This document shows, piece by piece, positions 1 through 11,900 of a DNA stretch of 64,000 bases. This DNA comes from Lepeophtheirus salmonis (Eukaryota > Arthropoda > Copepoda > Siphonostomatoida > Caligidae). The notes under the pieces are model-generated. The model had not been told where the DNA came from, did no database searches, and was given only the letters and a program-made list of their open reading frames with translations. The stretch's first letter is position 1. Each line of letters opens with the position of its first letter. The position numbers and the translations under genes were made by a program. The DNA is taken from the NCBI RefSeq assembly GCF_016086655.4, contig NC_052140.2, positions 1,612,001 to 1,676,000 on the forward strand, written 5' to 3'.

Positions 1-60
1 ACCACAGATTTGAATAATAAGCCTATAGTTGACTAAAATATGTCAATTTTTATGTACCTT
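1..60 (+). repeat. Repeat family R1, truncated right-hand part
   Basis: The segment matches the interior of the R1 element (see 16355-16772): a 'tttgaataataagcctat' block followed by 'gttgactaaaatatgtc'. The left part is cut off by the window edge and the terminal inverted repeat is missing, so this is a fragment. Confidence 0.55.
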
Positions 61-99
61 CGTGCCGTGCGCACTACCCAGGAAATTATTGAATTTAAG

Positions 100-490
100 A
101 CATTGGCAAGGCTTTCAAGGAGTCTGATGAGTTGGAAACACCTGCAAAGAATACCTATTATTGAACTTAGGATTTGTGAGTGATCGCTTAACCACTGAAG
201 ATACAAGATTAAAGCAACGTATTGAAAAAAAGGGTAATACTTCAGTGAAAAATAACTACTTTTATTCACATAGATCCTGATCTTCCATTTATGCAAAAGG
301 TTGAATCTATAATCATTGGCGATTATAATGAGATGCCTCCGACTAACTAGACTCCTGAAGATCTTGCCACTTTTAAATCTGTTCCAACTACTAATGTGAA
401 CGTTAAACGGCCTTTAAGTATGTTTAAAACTACCAATTCGGATCGAATACAAAAATGAACGGAAGAAATGTTTTCTATAATATTGATTTG
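100..490 (+). pseudogene. hAT-type transposase C-terminal remnant
   Basis: From 273 one frame reads DPDLPFMQKVESIIIGDYN, then after an in-frame stop continues through TPEDLATFKSVPTT to VKRPLSMFKT and DRIQK, then a second stop and TEEM. The V-K-R-x-x-S-x-x-K pattern followed by a short basic helix and TEE is what the hAT C-terminal dimerisation region looks like (usually x-E-R-x-F-S). Upstream, 100-270 gives further peptide-like fragments in shifted frames. At least two stops and a probable frameshift show it is dead. The family assignment is from motif memory only; a domesticated host-gene fragment is possible. Confidence 0.45.
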
Positions 491-1018
491 TCGATATAAT
501 ATAGCAAAATTTATTAATGAATTATGATAAATATAAAACAACACTTATTACGTTTCATTATTCTTATAAAACTGTATTTTTCTTTAAAAACAAATTGCTC
601 AATTTTATATTTTTGGTGCTTATTTTTTAACGTTTTAGCGCTCGCTCTTTTTTTGCTCGTTTCGGCCAAAAAAATCCCTCAAAATCCCAAGTCTTCTCAT
701 GATCGTATTCAGAGCAAAAAACGGGCGTCATGATGAGAGAGTCCAATAAACGTCCACAGTATATTGTTGACTCCTTCCAGCCTTTTATTGTAGAGTCAGT
801 TCCTCATCAAGGTCTGTGCCAGGTTGGAGGCTGTGATTGAAGCTTTAGGTGGTTGGCTTGAGTAATTGACTTCACTATAATTGACACCGTCATGTAAGAG
901 CAAAATACTTTTGAATACCTGAATTAATTTGGGGAAAATAATGTAATATACGTTATCCTTCAATTTTGAGGCTTTAAAATCCTCATCCCTGAATATGATG
1001 TAAGAAGATCAATTGTGA
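491..1018. other. Intergenic, no gene seen
   Basis: AT-rich sequence without spliceable or long open frames. A short GC-richer patch around 640-730 has no recognisable coding pattern. Confidence 0.5.
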
Positions 1019-1065
1019 CCTTTTCTCGATTTTTGTTCAATATTATTTCTATGTTGACGGGCCAT
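1019..1065 (+). repeat. R1 right terminus (solo fragment)
   Basis: It contains 'tcgatttttgttcaatatt' followed by 'tatgttgacgggccat', which is the right terminal inverted repeat shared with the full R1 copies. The rest of the element is absent. Confidence 0.6.
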
Positions 1066-1430
1066 TTATATACTATATATAGAAAGAGAAGTACGATTAC
1101 TACAATACATACATAACTAAGTAACTAGTAAGTATACGAGCGGGGTTGTTATATTAATAGACAGTAAATACACTCTAAAACATAGAAGTATACAGTATTA
1201 TTGTTAGGCTAGTTTGTAAGGAATAAAAAACTATAGTAATACATAATAATGTAAAATACACTAACCGCGTGCCTCGTATTTCCCCTTTCTGCCGTAAATT
1301 ATAAAGTATTAGTGTTGGATTCGAGTATTACTCGAACTCGAACGAAAAAAACTTAAATTTACTAAATAGGGCCGTTTGTTTTTGAAAGTGGAGAGGCAAA
1401 TGACAAGGGTTACTCTTATTTTTCACGTAA

Positions 1431-1665
1431 TAGTGATTACTGGTGTTGTATCTGTCCTTATTTATGACTGCAGTCTGGTTCAGTCTCGGTCCGGTCCAGT
1501 TGAGTCCTGAATATTAGTCCTAAAACTTATAAAGTTCGGTCCTTGATGTCATCACTAACTTTATTTTATTTTTTATTCATAATATTGGCAGTCCGAAGGG
1601 CCAACGGTCTAAAGGACTTGACTGGACCGAATAAATAAAGGCTGACACAACACTAGTGGTCACTA
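1431..1665. mobile_element. MITE, 235 bp, AGTGTTG-type termini
   Basis: The ends are imperfect inverted repeats: left 'tagtgattactggtgttgt' and right (reverse complement) 'tagtgaccactagtgttgt', 16 of 19 positions identical. The similarity continues inward through a TTATTTAT block and GGTCCAGT..AGTCCT-type motifs. There is no coding capacity. It resembles the larger GTGTTGGATCGG family at 11832-12270 and is probably a short relative. Confidence 0.65.
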
Positions 1666-1677
1666 TATACTTATCCC

Positions 1678-2240
1678 GGGTGGACCATTGAAATCTGAAC
1701 ACTTACTAATTCAATAATTAATCAAGTTTGAGTTTTTGAAATTAATTGATATTTCGATATATTAAAGAATAAACAATTAGTTTCAAAGCAAAACAAACCT
1801 GAGTTCTCTAGCTTACGTACAAGTCCAGAAAATGACACCTGAACGTAATCGACGAATTTCCAGGTATTTGGGCGTCTCCAGGACCGCCGTCAGCAAGTCC
1901 AAAACTCTGTCAAAAAGGCCCAACTGTACCGGGAAGAGTAAGAAAGAATGAGAAAAAAACGGCCCGGGCCAATCTTCTCAAGTCCAAGATGGTCCATACA
2001 ATATATCTTGGGGTTTCACACCAGACTATCCAGAGAACTCTCACTAAAGTGGGTAGAAAGAGCCTTGTGAGGGCGAAAAGGACACTTTTGACATCACCAA
2101 TGAAAGAAAACTATCTGTTCTGTTGCAAGCTCTTTGGAATGAGTCTTTTGAGTACTTTTGAGCTAACTCCCTACACTTTTTGAGTGCATGTCGAGGGGAA
2201 GGCCTAAAGTGTTCAGATTTTAATGGAACACTCGGTATGC
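1678..2240 (+). mobile_element. Tc1/mariner-like relic, copy A (deleted)
   Basis: It is bounded by inverted ends: left 'ggaccattgaaatctgaaca', right 'gttcagattttaatgg'. A start at 1832 opens MTPERNRRISRYLGVSRTAV, a helix-turn-helix DNA-binding start. A second frame around 2010-2090 gives LGVSHQTIQRTLTKVGRKS and RAKRTLLT, the second helix-turn-helix of Tc1-type transposases. Frameshifts separate the two, and the catalytic DDE domain is absent because the right terminus follows within about 150 bp. The same element occurs at 36378-36990 and, inverted, at 48080-48610. Confidence 0.8.
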
Positions 2241-2394
2241 TGTCCCTTCAAGAATAAAATAATAATGATAACAGCTTTTGATAATAAAAAACACTGTTCA
2301 GATTGCAAATAAAAACAGAGTGCGATATTCCATATTCATATTTGTTTAACATATAGCTACACATATCATACACTCAAAAGTGACTGTTGTCGAA

Positions 2395-2870
2395 TCCTCA
2401 ATTGTAATCTGAGTTTAACACTTATAACTCCTCTCCGTTACTCTCAGTCATCCTTGAGCACACACATCCTTGGTTACGCTTTATACTCAAAGATATTCCT
2501 ACGTAGACTTGTAAATCGTAAGCATTTTTGGTATGTAAAACAAAATAACATAAATGTTTGAGAGGAGAGCAGCTTAGATGTAATGACTTCTCACTAAATT
2601 GCTATTAGAGCAAGGAAATAAACACAAGTCCCACTCCGTATCAAGCAAGGACATAAGAAGAAATGACTCAGTTGTAGATCCTGAATTCTACAATAACAAT
2701 CACACACTAAAAATGCCCAAGATTTATAACCCTACCAACAACCGTAATTTAAAAAAAAACGATTTATTTACTGTTTTATCTTTGTTGGCTAACTGTCCTC
2801 ATTTCCCTGGACATATCTTCTTTTTACATCCTGGTCAGAGGTCCGGAAAAGTTTTTTATAGATTTATTTA
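2395..2870 (-). repeat. Dispersed repeat family E, copy
   Basis: It shares blocks such as 'ctcctctccgttactctcag', 'gagagcagcttagatgtaat' and an 'aaaatgcccaagatttata' tract with copies at 22430-22805, 23390-23560, 35215-35600, 44905-45200 and 62850-63560. The copies occur in both orientations. Class unknown; the apparent open frame 2599-2871 has no protein-like features. Confidence 0.5.
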
Positions 2871-2871
2871 A

Positions 2872-4139
2872 TGTCCGTTTTTTATTGGTTAAGTCGATTT
2901 TCAGGATGCAAAAAGAGTACAGATGGTCCCCCTAATAATATATACAATATAAAAAAATATATGATAAAAGTCAATTTAAAAATAAAGAGAGATAAAACTC
3001 CAATTTTCTTACTATTAAAATTATATACAATATTCAAAATTTAACCTTAAAGTTTACTCATTTCTAAATATTTACCCTCCCTGTCCCGTAAAACTGATAC
3101 TATTTGGGCCCCATGTCCTTCTTTTGAAAATCACCCTAGCTAAATAATAATTTTAATTTCTCAGAAATTTGTGTGGCAATGACCCCTTTTTGCGTAGACC
3201 CCGGCTAAAAATGTTATACTTAAACTCACCATCTCCAGTAGTTGTTTCTATAACTACTCTGTATTGAATCCTCATAAGTAGAGATGAGTAGTTTGTATAA
3301 TCAAAAAAACTACCTTTAAATTAGAAAAAGAAACATGGTTTCTTTTTTGTTCATTATTTAATTGGTGGTCGTGGTGCTAACTTCTCCCTTTGAAGTAAGC
3401 ATTATTGCCTATCTTTGGTGTAAATTGTTCTAAAAATGCATTGTAAAATAAATGTCTGAATTTAAATATAATTACAAGATTTTCCCTCCACTAACGTTAT
3501 TTAAATGCAGAATCCTCTTTATAGTAGTAACTCATTTTCTCCCTCCAAAATCATAAAACATGCAGCTGATATCAACAAGGGTCTTAATTCAGATGTAACA
3601 TATGTCTTGCTCTCACCTTTTCCTCACGTTCTTTTTTTTTTTTTTTTTTCATTAAAAACTACTAAACCCTCATCATAAGAGCCAGTGAAGGAAAAAAGGT
3701 TTTTACAAACTGGGCTGATATTTGAATTATTCTAAACTTTGACAATTTTGAAATATTTTTTTAATGACCTTTTTTTACTAATAACAAATAAACATTTTTT
3801 AGGGGCGAAAACAAATTTGGCAACATATTTTCTGTTTTTGACAAAAAACATTGTTTATTCGACAAATTTGACAATATTTTTGTCGGAGGGGTCTTCCCCA
3901 TAGCATAGCATTCCCCTCCCCCTGTAGTCGATGCCCTGTTTTCAAAGAGTGTTTGAACAAGCCATGGAATACTAATCATTCCAGCGACTTTGCGAGACGG
4001 TGTTCTTCTATTTTTGTGGAAATTATATAGACAAGAAGAAATATAATTGGTAGTGGCGCGGCTGTAGAGTGCTGCTATCGCAATTATGTTTTTATTGGGG
4101 ATCTTGACTAGTGTAACTATGGACGACTACCGATTAATT
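2872..4139. other. Intergenic, no gene seen
   Basis: AT-rich with a poly-T run at about 3630-3649. A short open frame on the minus strand (3761-3979) has no family resemblance and I treat it as chance. Confidence 0.5.
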
Positions 4140-4147
4140 GCCAGATA

Positions 4148-4218
4148 ATTAATTCAGTACTAAAAAAATTAGTTTGAAGCCCCCCCCCCTCCCTCTTTAT
4201 AGGGTGATTACGACCCTG
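4148..4218 (-). repeat. CAGGGCTGTAATCAC MITE, partial copy
   Basis: A pyrimidine-rich cccccccctccctc tract is followed by 'ggtgattacgaccctgta', the same end as in the fuller copies at 7093-7220 and 36215-36352. Confidence 0.45.
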
Positions 4219-5910
4219 TAATATTATAAATATACATGGCAACTTGGATTAATTTAATTTTTGCTTTGTTGTGATTATATACATAAATACAACTGTTTAA
4301 AGCATGTAATCTCCTATTACGCAAATAAATATTTTCTAAAATATCCTACATCATTAGATTATTAATTAATTGAAGGGGTCATACTTTTAAATTAATTGTT
4401 GAACTTTGATTTTATGACGATATTTTAATTCCCTGATCATGCATTACCTCGAACTCAACCTCAACTTGAATGGAAATTAATAATCGGGACAATACGTAAT
4501 ACTACAGTAAATTCCAAGGGCCAAAACTGTTATATTCCACCCCACCTCCCTCCCTAAATCTTATCTGTGTTAAGTTTATTTTATAGTTTTTTTAAGGTGT
4601 TGTGGGCAGGATGGAATATTACTTAGCCCATGGGCCGTAGTTTGTAGACCCCTGATCTACAACAGCATATTATGAAAAATAATAATGAGGACAATTTCTT
4701 ATTTGAGTTTATAAGCAACTAGCGGTAGTACTTGGCATGGGCAGACTCACACGTAGTTACTCAATAAATAGATGTTCTCTCTTCAAGAATGAAGGAATAA
4801 TAATAACAGCTCAATTAATATGACGTCATGACTGATGAGCCAGGGAGTACTTTAGTATCTAAAGCGCTACCTGTCTGAGTCATATATACACACGCTCGAA
4901 GCTACATGTAAAACACAGGCGATATTAAGGGACGCAGGGGAGGTTTATGGGGTTGCATCCTCCCTTCAAATGAAAGAATATTTGTCTTGACCAAGAAAAA
5001 ACTATTTATTTGAAAGAAATATTTTAACCTGAGAGCAGGAGTAGGTTTTTTAAGGTCATTTTTAAAACAAGCCCTTCCCCCATTTTCAGTATGGCTGCAT
5101 TGTTATTTCCGTGATCAAAAGTGATTATTTTCATTCATTCAAACATACATTCATACCGACAAATTTTGCTTTATTAATATAGATCACTCAATAAAAATGT
5201 AGAAACAACTACAGGGTATGAGAATAGTCTATTGTCATCGAATATTTTGAATAGCCTTGACTAGGGTTGTATCAGTCCTTTGACATGGGGTCTTAAAAGG
5301 GATCCAGCACACTCTACAAACCATCATTGCCACTAATAATAAAGTAAAGTATCTCCGTTTTCCATTTAAATTAGATTAATTAAACTTTAAATATCTTTAA
5401 AGCCCTTGGATTTTTTGACATTATTCTTAATTTAGATCTAATCAATGTCTAAATTTGGGTGATTAAAATGATTTATTTATGATGACTTCATTTATCAAAG
5501 ATCCTTCTATGCCCACCTCTGTTACATAGGTTTATAAATATATTCAGTATGTAATACATTGACTATATCAATGTATGTATACTTCCTCCCCTTTTGAGTA
5601 GTGTATGGTATGTTCTTAAACAGCTGATTGCCATGCAATAGTAATTATTGTTATTATTATTGTTCTCCCTCTCTCTCTCTAGAGCTTGAGCTGAAGCATT
5701 GCTGGAAAAAGGAGAGAGAGAAGGGAGGAGGAAAACGACGACTTCGTTGTTGAATTACTCCTATTCTATATATAAATTTTATGGACTTAGAGTCTATAAC
5801 ATAATAATAAAGGGCTTTTCGAAATAGAAGATGAAAAAAGAAAGAAAGAAAGAGAGAGAGGCATGAACCAAGAATACTATTACTACTACTACTACTAATT
5901 ATAAAGCGTT
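4219..5910. other. Intergenic, repeat fragments only
   Basis: It holds a family E fragment around 4760-4900 (the 'gatgttctctcttcaagaat' block), purine/pyrimidine simple repeats near 5670-5740 and 5835-5865, and a short ACT repeat at 5877-5897. No gene seen. Confidence 0.5.
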
Positions 5911-5911
5911 A

Positions 5912-5992
5912 TGATGTGACGTCAGCATTGTTGATGTCGGCCATTTTTAGGGATCTAACCAACCATGTTTTATAACAATAAAAACCTTTTTT
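5912..5992 (+). repeat. Repeat family G terminus
   Basis: 'gtgacgtcagcattgttgat' plus 'gtcggccatttttaggg' and a 'tgttttataacaataaaaa' tail recur in inverse orientation at 17948-18025 and 55765-55850. It begins at a TGACGTCA octamer. Confidence 0.5.
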
Positions 5993-6509
5993 TAACACTC
6001 ATCAAAAAGTGAACTATTATAAATCAAACTGGGAACCAAGAAATTAAAGGACTTAAACCTTTACTCTCAATCAAAAAAATATCCCTCTATTACCTCGTTT
6101 TATTATATATCACACGGACCCTAGAATATATTTAAAAACGTTGTTGTATCGTTATGCAATTTTATTTATTATATATTCACCGATAAAAATTAATTATAAC
6201 AATGGAAGGAATGAGACATGTTCTCGTCCCTAAACAATAAAAAAAAAGTTGTATGAAATTAGACATTTTATAGGAATTTTCAGTATATTCAAATATATAT
6301 TGTATATCCTTGGTATCAAGTAGTATTCAATCCTAGTTATATGTGTTTTATTTTTAAATCCAATTGATGCGGTTTTATCTAGGTTTATTTCAAATAAAAA
6401 TATCAACTTTGAGTCCCCAATTATAAATTATGATGCCATTTATGGATGGTGAGTGAAACCACTTTATTATAGAGTTAAGTATTTTCAAATTCACAGCCAT
6501 AGAGTTCTG

Positions 6510-7010
6510 AATTGTACATGCCACTTGGCTTAGTTAGGCAGACAAATAATAAATATAATCATATTGAGAAGTTTAATGCAGCTTTTGTGTTTGATCTACT
6601 ATTAGGCCCTGTTTCTGAGGGAAATACAAAATATTCGTTTTGTTTTACCTTAAACGATATTTTTTGAATACGGCTTCTAGAGTGGAAGAATCTAACAATA
6701 CCGTTTCCTTGAAAAATAACTTCCACATGTTGCAACTTATATTGTCAGGTTGTACAAATTAAGAGGAGTGAATTTTTACACAACGAATGCGCTCATTTCT
6801 CCTTCTCTATGACATAGATCAACATTTTTATCAGTTTGGACTAAGCAGATTTCTTCCTCGAATGGATTCGAAACTTTTTGAATCCTAATAAAAGAAATGC
6901 AGCATAGGAAGAAAAAATCAATCGAATCCTTTTAAGGCAGTTTTGGAAAGATACTAAACCTTGAGCATATCAAAGTTAACAGCTGACGCTAATGGAAAAA
7001 TCTTTTGCAA
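6510..7010 (+). repeat. Repeat family J, copy 1
   Basis: It shares 'cttggcttagttaggcagac', 'ttgagaagtttaatg', a 'gtgtttgatctac' block and a 'ttaacagctga' block in the same order with 34877-35100. Copy 2 is shorter. No coding potential was recognised. Confidence 0.5.
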
Positions 7011-7092
7011 GCTTTGTCTAAACTATATTTTTCTTTCTCTATGTTTGTATCACAATAAAAACTTTTTTTTTTCGGAATCCACCTCTCAATAT

Positions 7093-7220
7093 CATAATCA
7101 CGGGTTTGTTCTGGGAGGGGGAGGATTGGAGTTACTCTAGATGAGTCATGAGTTAATAGGGCGATAAAAACTACTACTGAAAAAAAATATTACCCCCTCC
7201 CATGGTGATTACAGCCCTGT
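7093..7220 (-). mobile_element. Small MITE, CAGGGCTGTAATCAC ends
   Basis: About 130 bp. The left end 'cataatcacgggtttg' and the right end 'ggtgattacagccctgta' are imperfect inverted repeats, with internal 'gggagggggaggattggag' and 'taccccctcccatgg'. A second full copy lies at 36215-36352 in the other orientation, which confirms the boundaries. Confidence 0.6.
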
Positions 7221-8460
7221 ATCTTAAGGTATAAGAGCGAATAATAAGTTATTCGTACTGTACAACACTTCTTCAACAAGACTGAATACATTCATTTTGT
7301 ATTTTGGAAAAAAAATGATGGATAGGCTCATTCCACAAATAACATTCATATTTAAAAAATGAACGTTCTTGGTTGTTTGCTTGACGAAATTTCATTAGTA
7401 TTTGAACAACTATAATACGAGGCACGACGACTTAACAATATATAAATGGTATTAATGTATTTTTCGTTGTTACTTCTTTTTCTTTTTCAGCCCAAATAAC
7501 CAACCAACCAACCACAATTAGAAGAGTATTTTCTTTAACGGAGCTGTTAGAGGTCAAAGTAGTATCTCCTATATTCATACTTCTCACTTGTTGTAGATAG
7601 TATAATATTTTGTCATCTCAATAGTTGTAATATTATAAAAGGATATTCAAGAGTTACTCGCTCGAACTTGTAACATTCATGTACAACATAGACATACATA
7701 ATAAGCGAGCCGACTCAATCCACAGTGTATTTTGTACACAATAGTATATTGTTAATTTCTTAAGGCATTCCCTGGCATAGTTTTTTTGCAGAAAATGTAG
7801 TACGCAAAAAAGGAAAAAAACACAAACGTCATTCCTCTTAAAAATGGTTATTTTACACTACTTAAAAAATTACATCTCCTCCAAGTATTATATATATAGT
7901 TTTAGAATGTTTGTAAGACTAAAATGTTCGAGCCGGTACGAGGAAAGTCAGGACTAGCTTACATGAAATATATATATATATATACATATATAACTTTTAC
8001 ATACGTACACACAGTGTGGGGCTCGATTAAAATTATGACAATTCCCTCCTCTTTTTTCTCTCTATGACTCTCACTACAGACATCACTTTAAGAGCCATTG
8101 TATGTTCATACTTACCCTAGTGTTCAAACATGATATATACTTTTTATATGCAATATGAAAATAAATTCCTTGTTCAATTATAATTAATATGCTGTATATC
8201 CCATAGATACTATGAGGATGATGGCTTTGCAAGGTAGGAGCTTAAAAGAAATGATTGTTAAGAGTAGAAAGGAGTGCGCGAGTAGACGACTTTTTTTCTA
8301 TTTCTTTTTTTGTATATCACTACACTACGTGTGTGTGTATATAGTGAATTGTGTGGTATGCCGTGTGCGTGTAGAAACTACTACTAGTAGAACTGCTATA
8401 GAAGAGATAGACCCGACCGGGTAACGCGTGCTCTTTTTTTGATCATACTACGAACTTACT
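7221..8460. other. Upstream flank of gene 1
   Basis: AT-rich with TA-dinucleotide runs near 7968-7990. A 70-codon open frame at 8212-8424 has no recognisable features and is not supported as a gene; it could belong to an unseen 5' exon or be chance. Confidence 0.35.
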
Positions 8461-8466
8461 ACTACT

Positions 8467-8490
8467 AAATATATATATATAAATACATAC
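8467..8490 (+). promoter_or_regulatory. Candidate TATA box of gene 1
   Basis: A TATATATATATAAATA stretch lies about 350 bp upstream of the gene 1 start codon and about 180 bp upstream of the predicted 5' UTR intron. TA-rich runs are common in this window, so the assignment rests only on position. Confidence 0.25.
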
Positions 8491-8668
8491 ACACACGTTA
8501 CGTTTTTTTTCTTTCTCTGGTGAGTATGTGAATTTTACTATTCCATTTTGGAAGAGAATATATTACATTTTATTTAAGTTATTGTGATTGTGGAGAGAGC
8601 GAAAGAAGAAGGGATTCGATTTTGAGGCATCTTTGTACAGAAGATTTAATCGTGTGTGTGTTGGGAAG

Positions 8669-8736
8669 GTAGGTTCGTGATGGACTTGAAGGATCCATGG
8701 ATCCATTTGACTAATTGTATTTTATATTCCTTTTAG
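8669..8736 (+). other. Probable 5' UTR intron of gene 1 (68 nt)
   Basis: Donor AAG/GTAGGT and acceptor TTCCTTTTAG/G enclose 68 nt with a CTAAT branch-point-like motif at 8711. There is no ATG in the roughly 80 nt upstream of the donor nor between the acceptor and the ATG at 8831, so splicing here leaves 8831 as the first start codon. Confidence 0.4.
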
Positions 8737-8830
8737 GGCTACTTTTATTCATTCCTCCCAACAACTACATAGAATCATCAAGAGTATTTTGGAGATATCG
8801 ATAAATTCATAATAAATAATACACTCCAGA

Positions 8831-8908
8831 ATGAGCCTTCAATTCCTCGCTAAAAAGTTAGAGGGTCAGAGTTTGCGTGAGGAGGAGATACGATGTCAAA
8901 AGGATCGG
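8831..8908 (+). CDS. Gene 1 coding exon 1
   Basis: 26 codons from the first ATG after the probable 5' UTR intron. The exon ends AAAAGGATCGG before GTAAGTG, a consensus donor, in phase 0. The A at -3 relative to ATG ('ccagaATGa') gives an acceptable start context. Confidence 0.85.
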
Positions 8909-11900
8909 GTAAGTGAAGCAGAGTTAGTTCAAGGCTTCCTTTCTTTCTTTCTTTCTTTCATTCATTCATTCATTGATTCTTTAGGAAGAGGATTCGGGAA
9001 CAGAGTCTGAGGATGATGAAATAGGAGACGATGCTGTGGAAGAAGAAGAAGGTAAGTGTTCGTTCCTTCAAGTCCTCCAAAGGGCTTCTTCTCTCCACTA
9101 TTGTGTTGTTTTGTCTTCTTCCCCTTGCCTCCTCTCCAGCCCTTCGCCAGCTGGGTTGCCTCTGGCAAAAGGAAGAGGGGGGAAAAGTCAGTCGTTGACT
9201 TCACTAGAGGGAATCTGTAGAATCAAGGATTTTGATCTTGAGACACTCTTTTATCCCCTCTTCTGTATTTTGAGAGGAGTAGTGCTTATTTTTTATGAAG
9301 GTGAACAGATGAAAAGACTAGAATTGGATCTTTAATGAAACACTCTTTGTACCTCTCTCCCTCAAGCTCTGTATTGAGTAGAGTAGTCATGAAGCTGAAC
9401 CCAGAGATAAATGCACCCCTCACTATATATTACAAGGAGTATGTTTTGTTCTTTTATATTACACTCTTTGTGTCTCATGTTCGGTTGTAAGATGAGTTGA
9501 CATGGAGGCGAACAGTTTAAAAGACACTCCTGACACTATGACGTGATCTTTTATAGAAATCTCTCTGTACCTCTCTCTCTACTCCACTATTGAGAGGAGT
9601 AGTCATAAAGCTGAGTCCAAAGATAAAATACTGAATCCTGACTTAAATAAGGTTGGTTGATATGATTTTGAGACGTTGTTTATCTCTTTCAGTTGTATAT
9701 TAATAAGAATATTGCTCATGGAGCTAAACAGATAAAGGACAATACTCCGTCTCTGGCTGTTGAGTATTATCAATGTCATGAAATAAAAATCTTTAACTTC
9801 CTTTCACTCCTAGGAAAATGACTATAATTGGGGAGTTGATATTTAGTATTCAACATATACGAGCAATAATTCAGTCCTTGATATAGAATTGTTTTGCATT
9901 TGTTTTGTTTTTATATATTTGGGGTCAATATAAAAACAATTTTGAACAATAATGAAGAAAAAGAGAAAATTCAATTTTTCCCCTGCTTTATATTTATATA
10001 CAATCCAATATTTCATAGATATATTTGAGTCAATGATATGCTTATTATTCAAATTTGTGGGATGAGTTGAGATACCCAAGAATTTTACCTATAGTTTTTT
10101 ACCTTTACTTGACTTAAAGACTGGTATTTGCCTCGATATGGCCCCTTTCACATAAAATTTATAATTTTTATTATTATTTTGTTATCACGATCAATTTTGG
10201 CTACTTGATCTGCAATCAAGGACCAACCAAAGGGCTATTTTGTTGATAGGAATTGGCGATAATTCTTCAAAGAATACAAATGTAATCCAAACTCCATTTA
10301 TATAATAAATATTCTAGCTTGCTTTTGTGTTGACAGGCCACATACGTACTTTATCTTAACAAAAAGAAAAGGAAAAAGTAGTTGACAGTTGTTAGTTTGT
10401 GTCTCTCCTGACTTCATTATTTATCAAATAAGCTTACAATTACTGGTATTTAATAACAATCTGTAACTTGTAACAAACAAAGAAGTTCCTTTTTTTTAAA
10501 CATATTAAATATCAGTGGCTTAATTATAATGGGAGGAACGTCTGATGTCTCATTATTAAATAGGACGATTAATTAATCCATGATGAACTTTTTATTCCTT
10601 TTTAGGATACTACGAGTATATATGTTCAATTTTTTATATCCTATTTATTTCATGAAACATTGATGAATGTCTTTGCTTCTAAGACTAATGTCTTACTTAA
10701 ATTTATAATAATATATGTGGGCCGTCAACACAAAAGTAAGCAAGAATAATTATTCTCAAAATAGAGTATTTGTATTCTTTGACGAATTATCGTCAATTTA
10801 TATCAATTATTCTTATTAACTTTTTGAGTGTACTGCAAAGTAACCAAAACTGAGCGTCACAATTAAAGAATGAGAAATTGATAGATTTTATGGGTGAAAG
10901 GGGTCATATCTAGGCCAATATAAGTCTCTTAAATCAAAGAAAGGTTCTCAAATATACCTAAAATTATTGGACACCTTAACTCTTCCCACAAATTTGAATA
11001 TATGAAGTAAAAAAATACAAAATAATTTTCTCATTTTCTTGATTTTTATTCAAGATTGTTTTTATTTTAACGCACAACAATAAAAACAATCCGTGACCAT
11101 CCAGAATCTTTATTTTTGGGGGGAATTGTGAATTCGTGGTTGTGTTAACCTCTATAACGCCCGCTAGGTTAATGCCTGATAAGAATTTTCTTGCTTTTTT
11201 GAAATTTGACTCCTTGACCATTTGTAAAGGTGGGTTACCAAATCTAAAGAGACTATAAGGGAAAGAGGAGTGATGTATATCAATCAAGAATGTTTTTCTT
11301 ATCCCTAATTCGATTCGTCTAAAATTTTGTATATGCGCTCTGAACGTCTTATGACGGAGATTCATCTAATGTAATTTAATAGAAGTCAACGTTTCGGACG
11401 AGGTCATGTATTTTTCTTTAGATTTAACTATATGTTAAATTTAATTAACATAAAATATTAATTAAAATCATATTTCTTAGTATCTTAATCATAATTATGC
11501 TCTAAACATTTTTATGTTATTTTAAAACAAAAATACATAACCCTAATTATCTTTGAATGGTATTTATATTCTATATTTTTTGATCGAGGTTACATGAATC
11601 CTAAACATAATTCATATGCATAGTTTTTGTGTACTTTTTATATTTAGAAATTTAGAACCATCTTGTCTCCTCTTTCCTTTTTAGTCTCTTTAACCACATC
11701 TATCATGTGTATGCACACAATTTATTCCTAAGAAATTTGTAGATTATAATTTTCATAACTCAACAATTCTCCCTTTCAAAATAAAGAGGTTCTGTGATTT
11801 TAAATCTTTCTTGTTTAGGGGAGAGAAAATACAGTGTTGGATCGGCTTATAAACACTTAAAAGACTGCAGTCATATCATTCCGGTCCTAATAAAATAACT

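Noticed and set aside
3761..3979. 72-codon minus-strand frame
   Set aside because: No homology pattern and no splice context.
8962..9335. Two opposed open frames over gene 1 exon 2 and the following intron
   Set aside because: They overlap the real exon in other frames and run into the tandem array; they are shadows.
10976..11365. 129-codon minus-strand open frame
   Set aside because: Most of it is R1 element plus segment K; no protein-like features.
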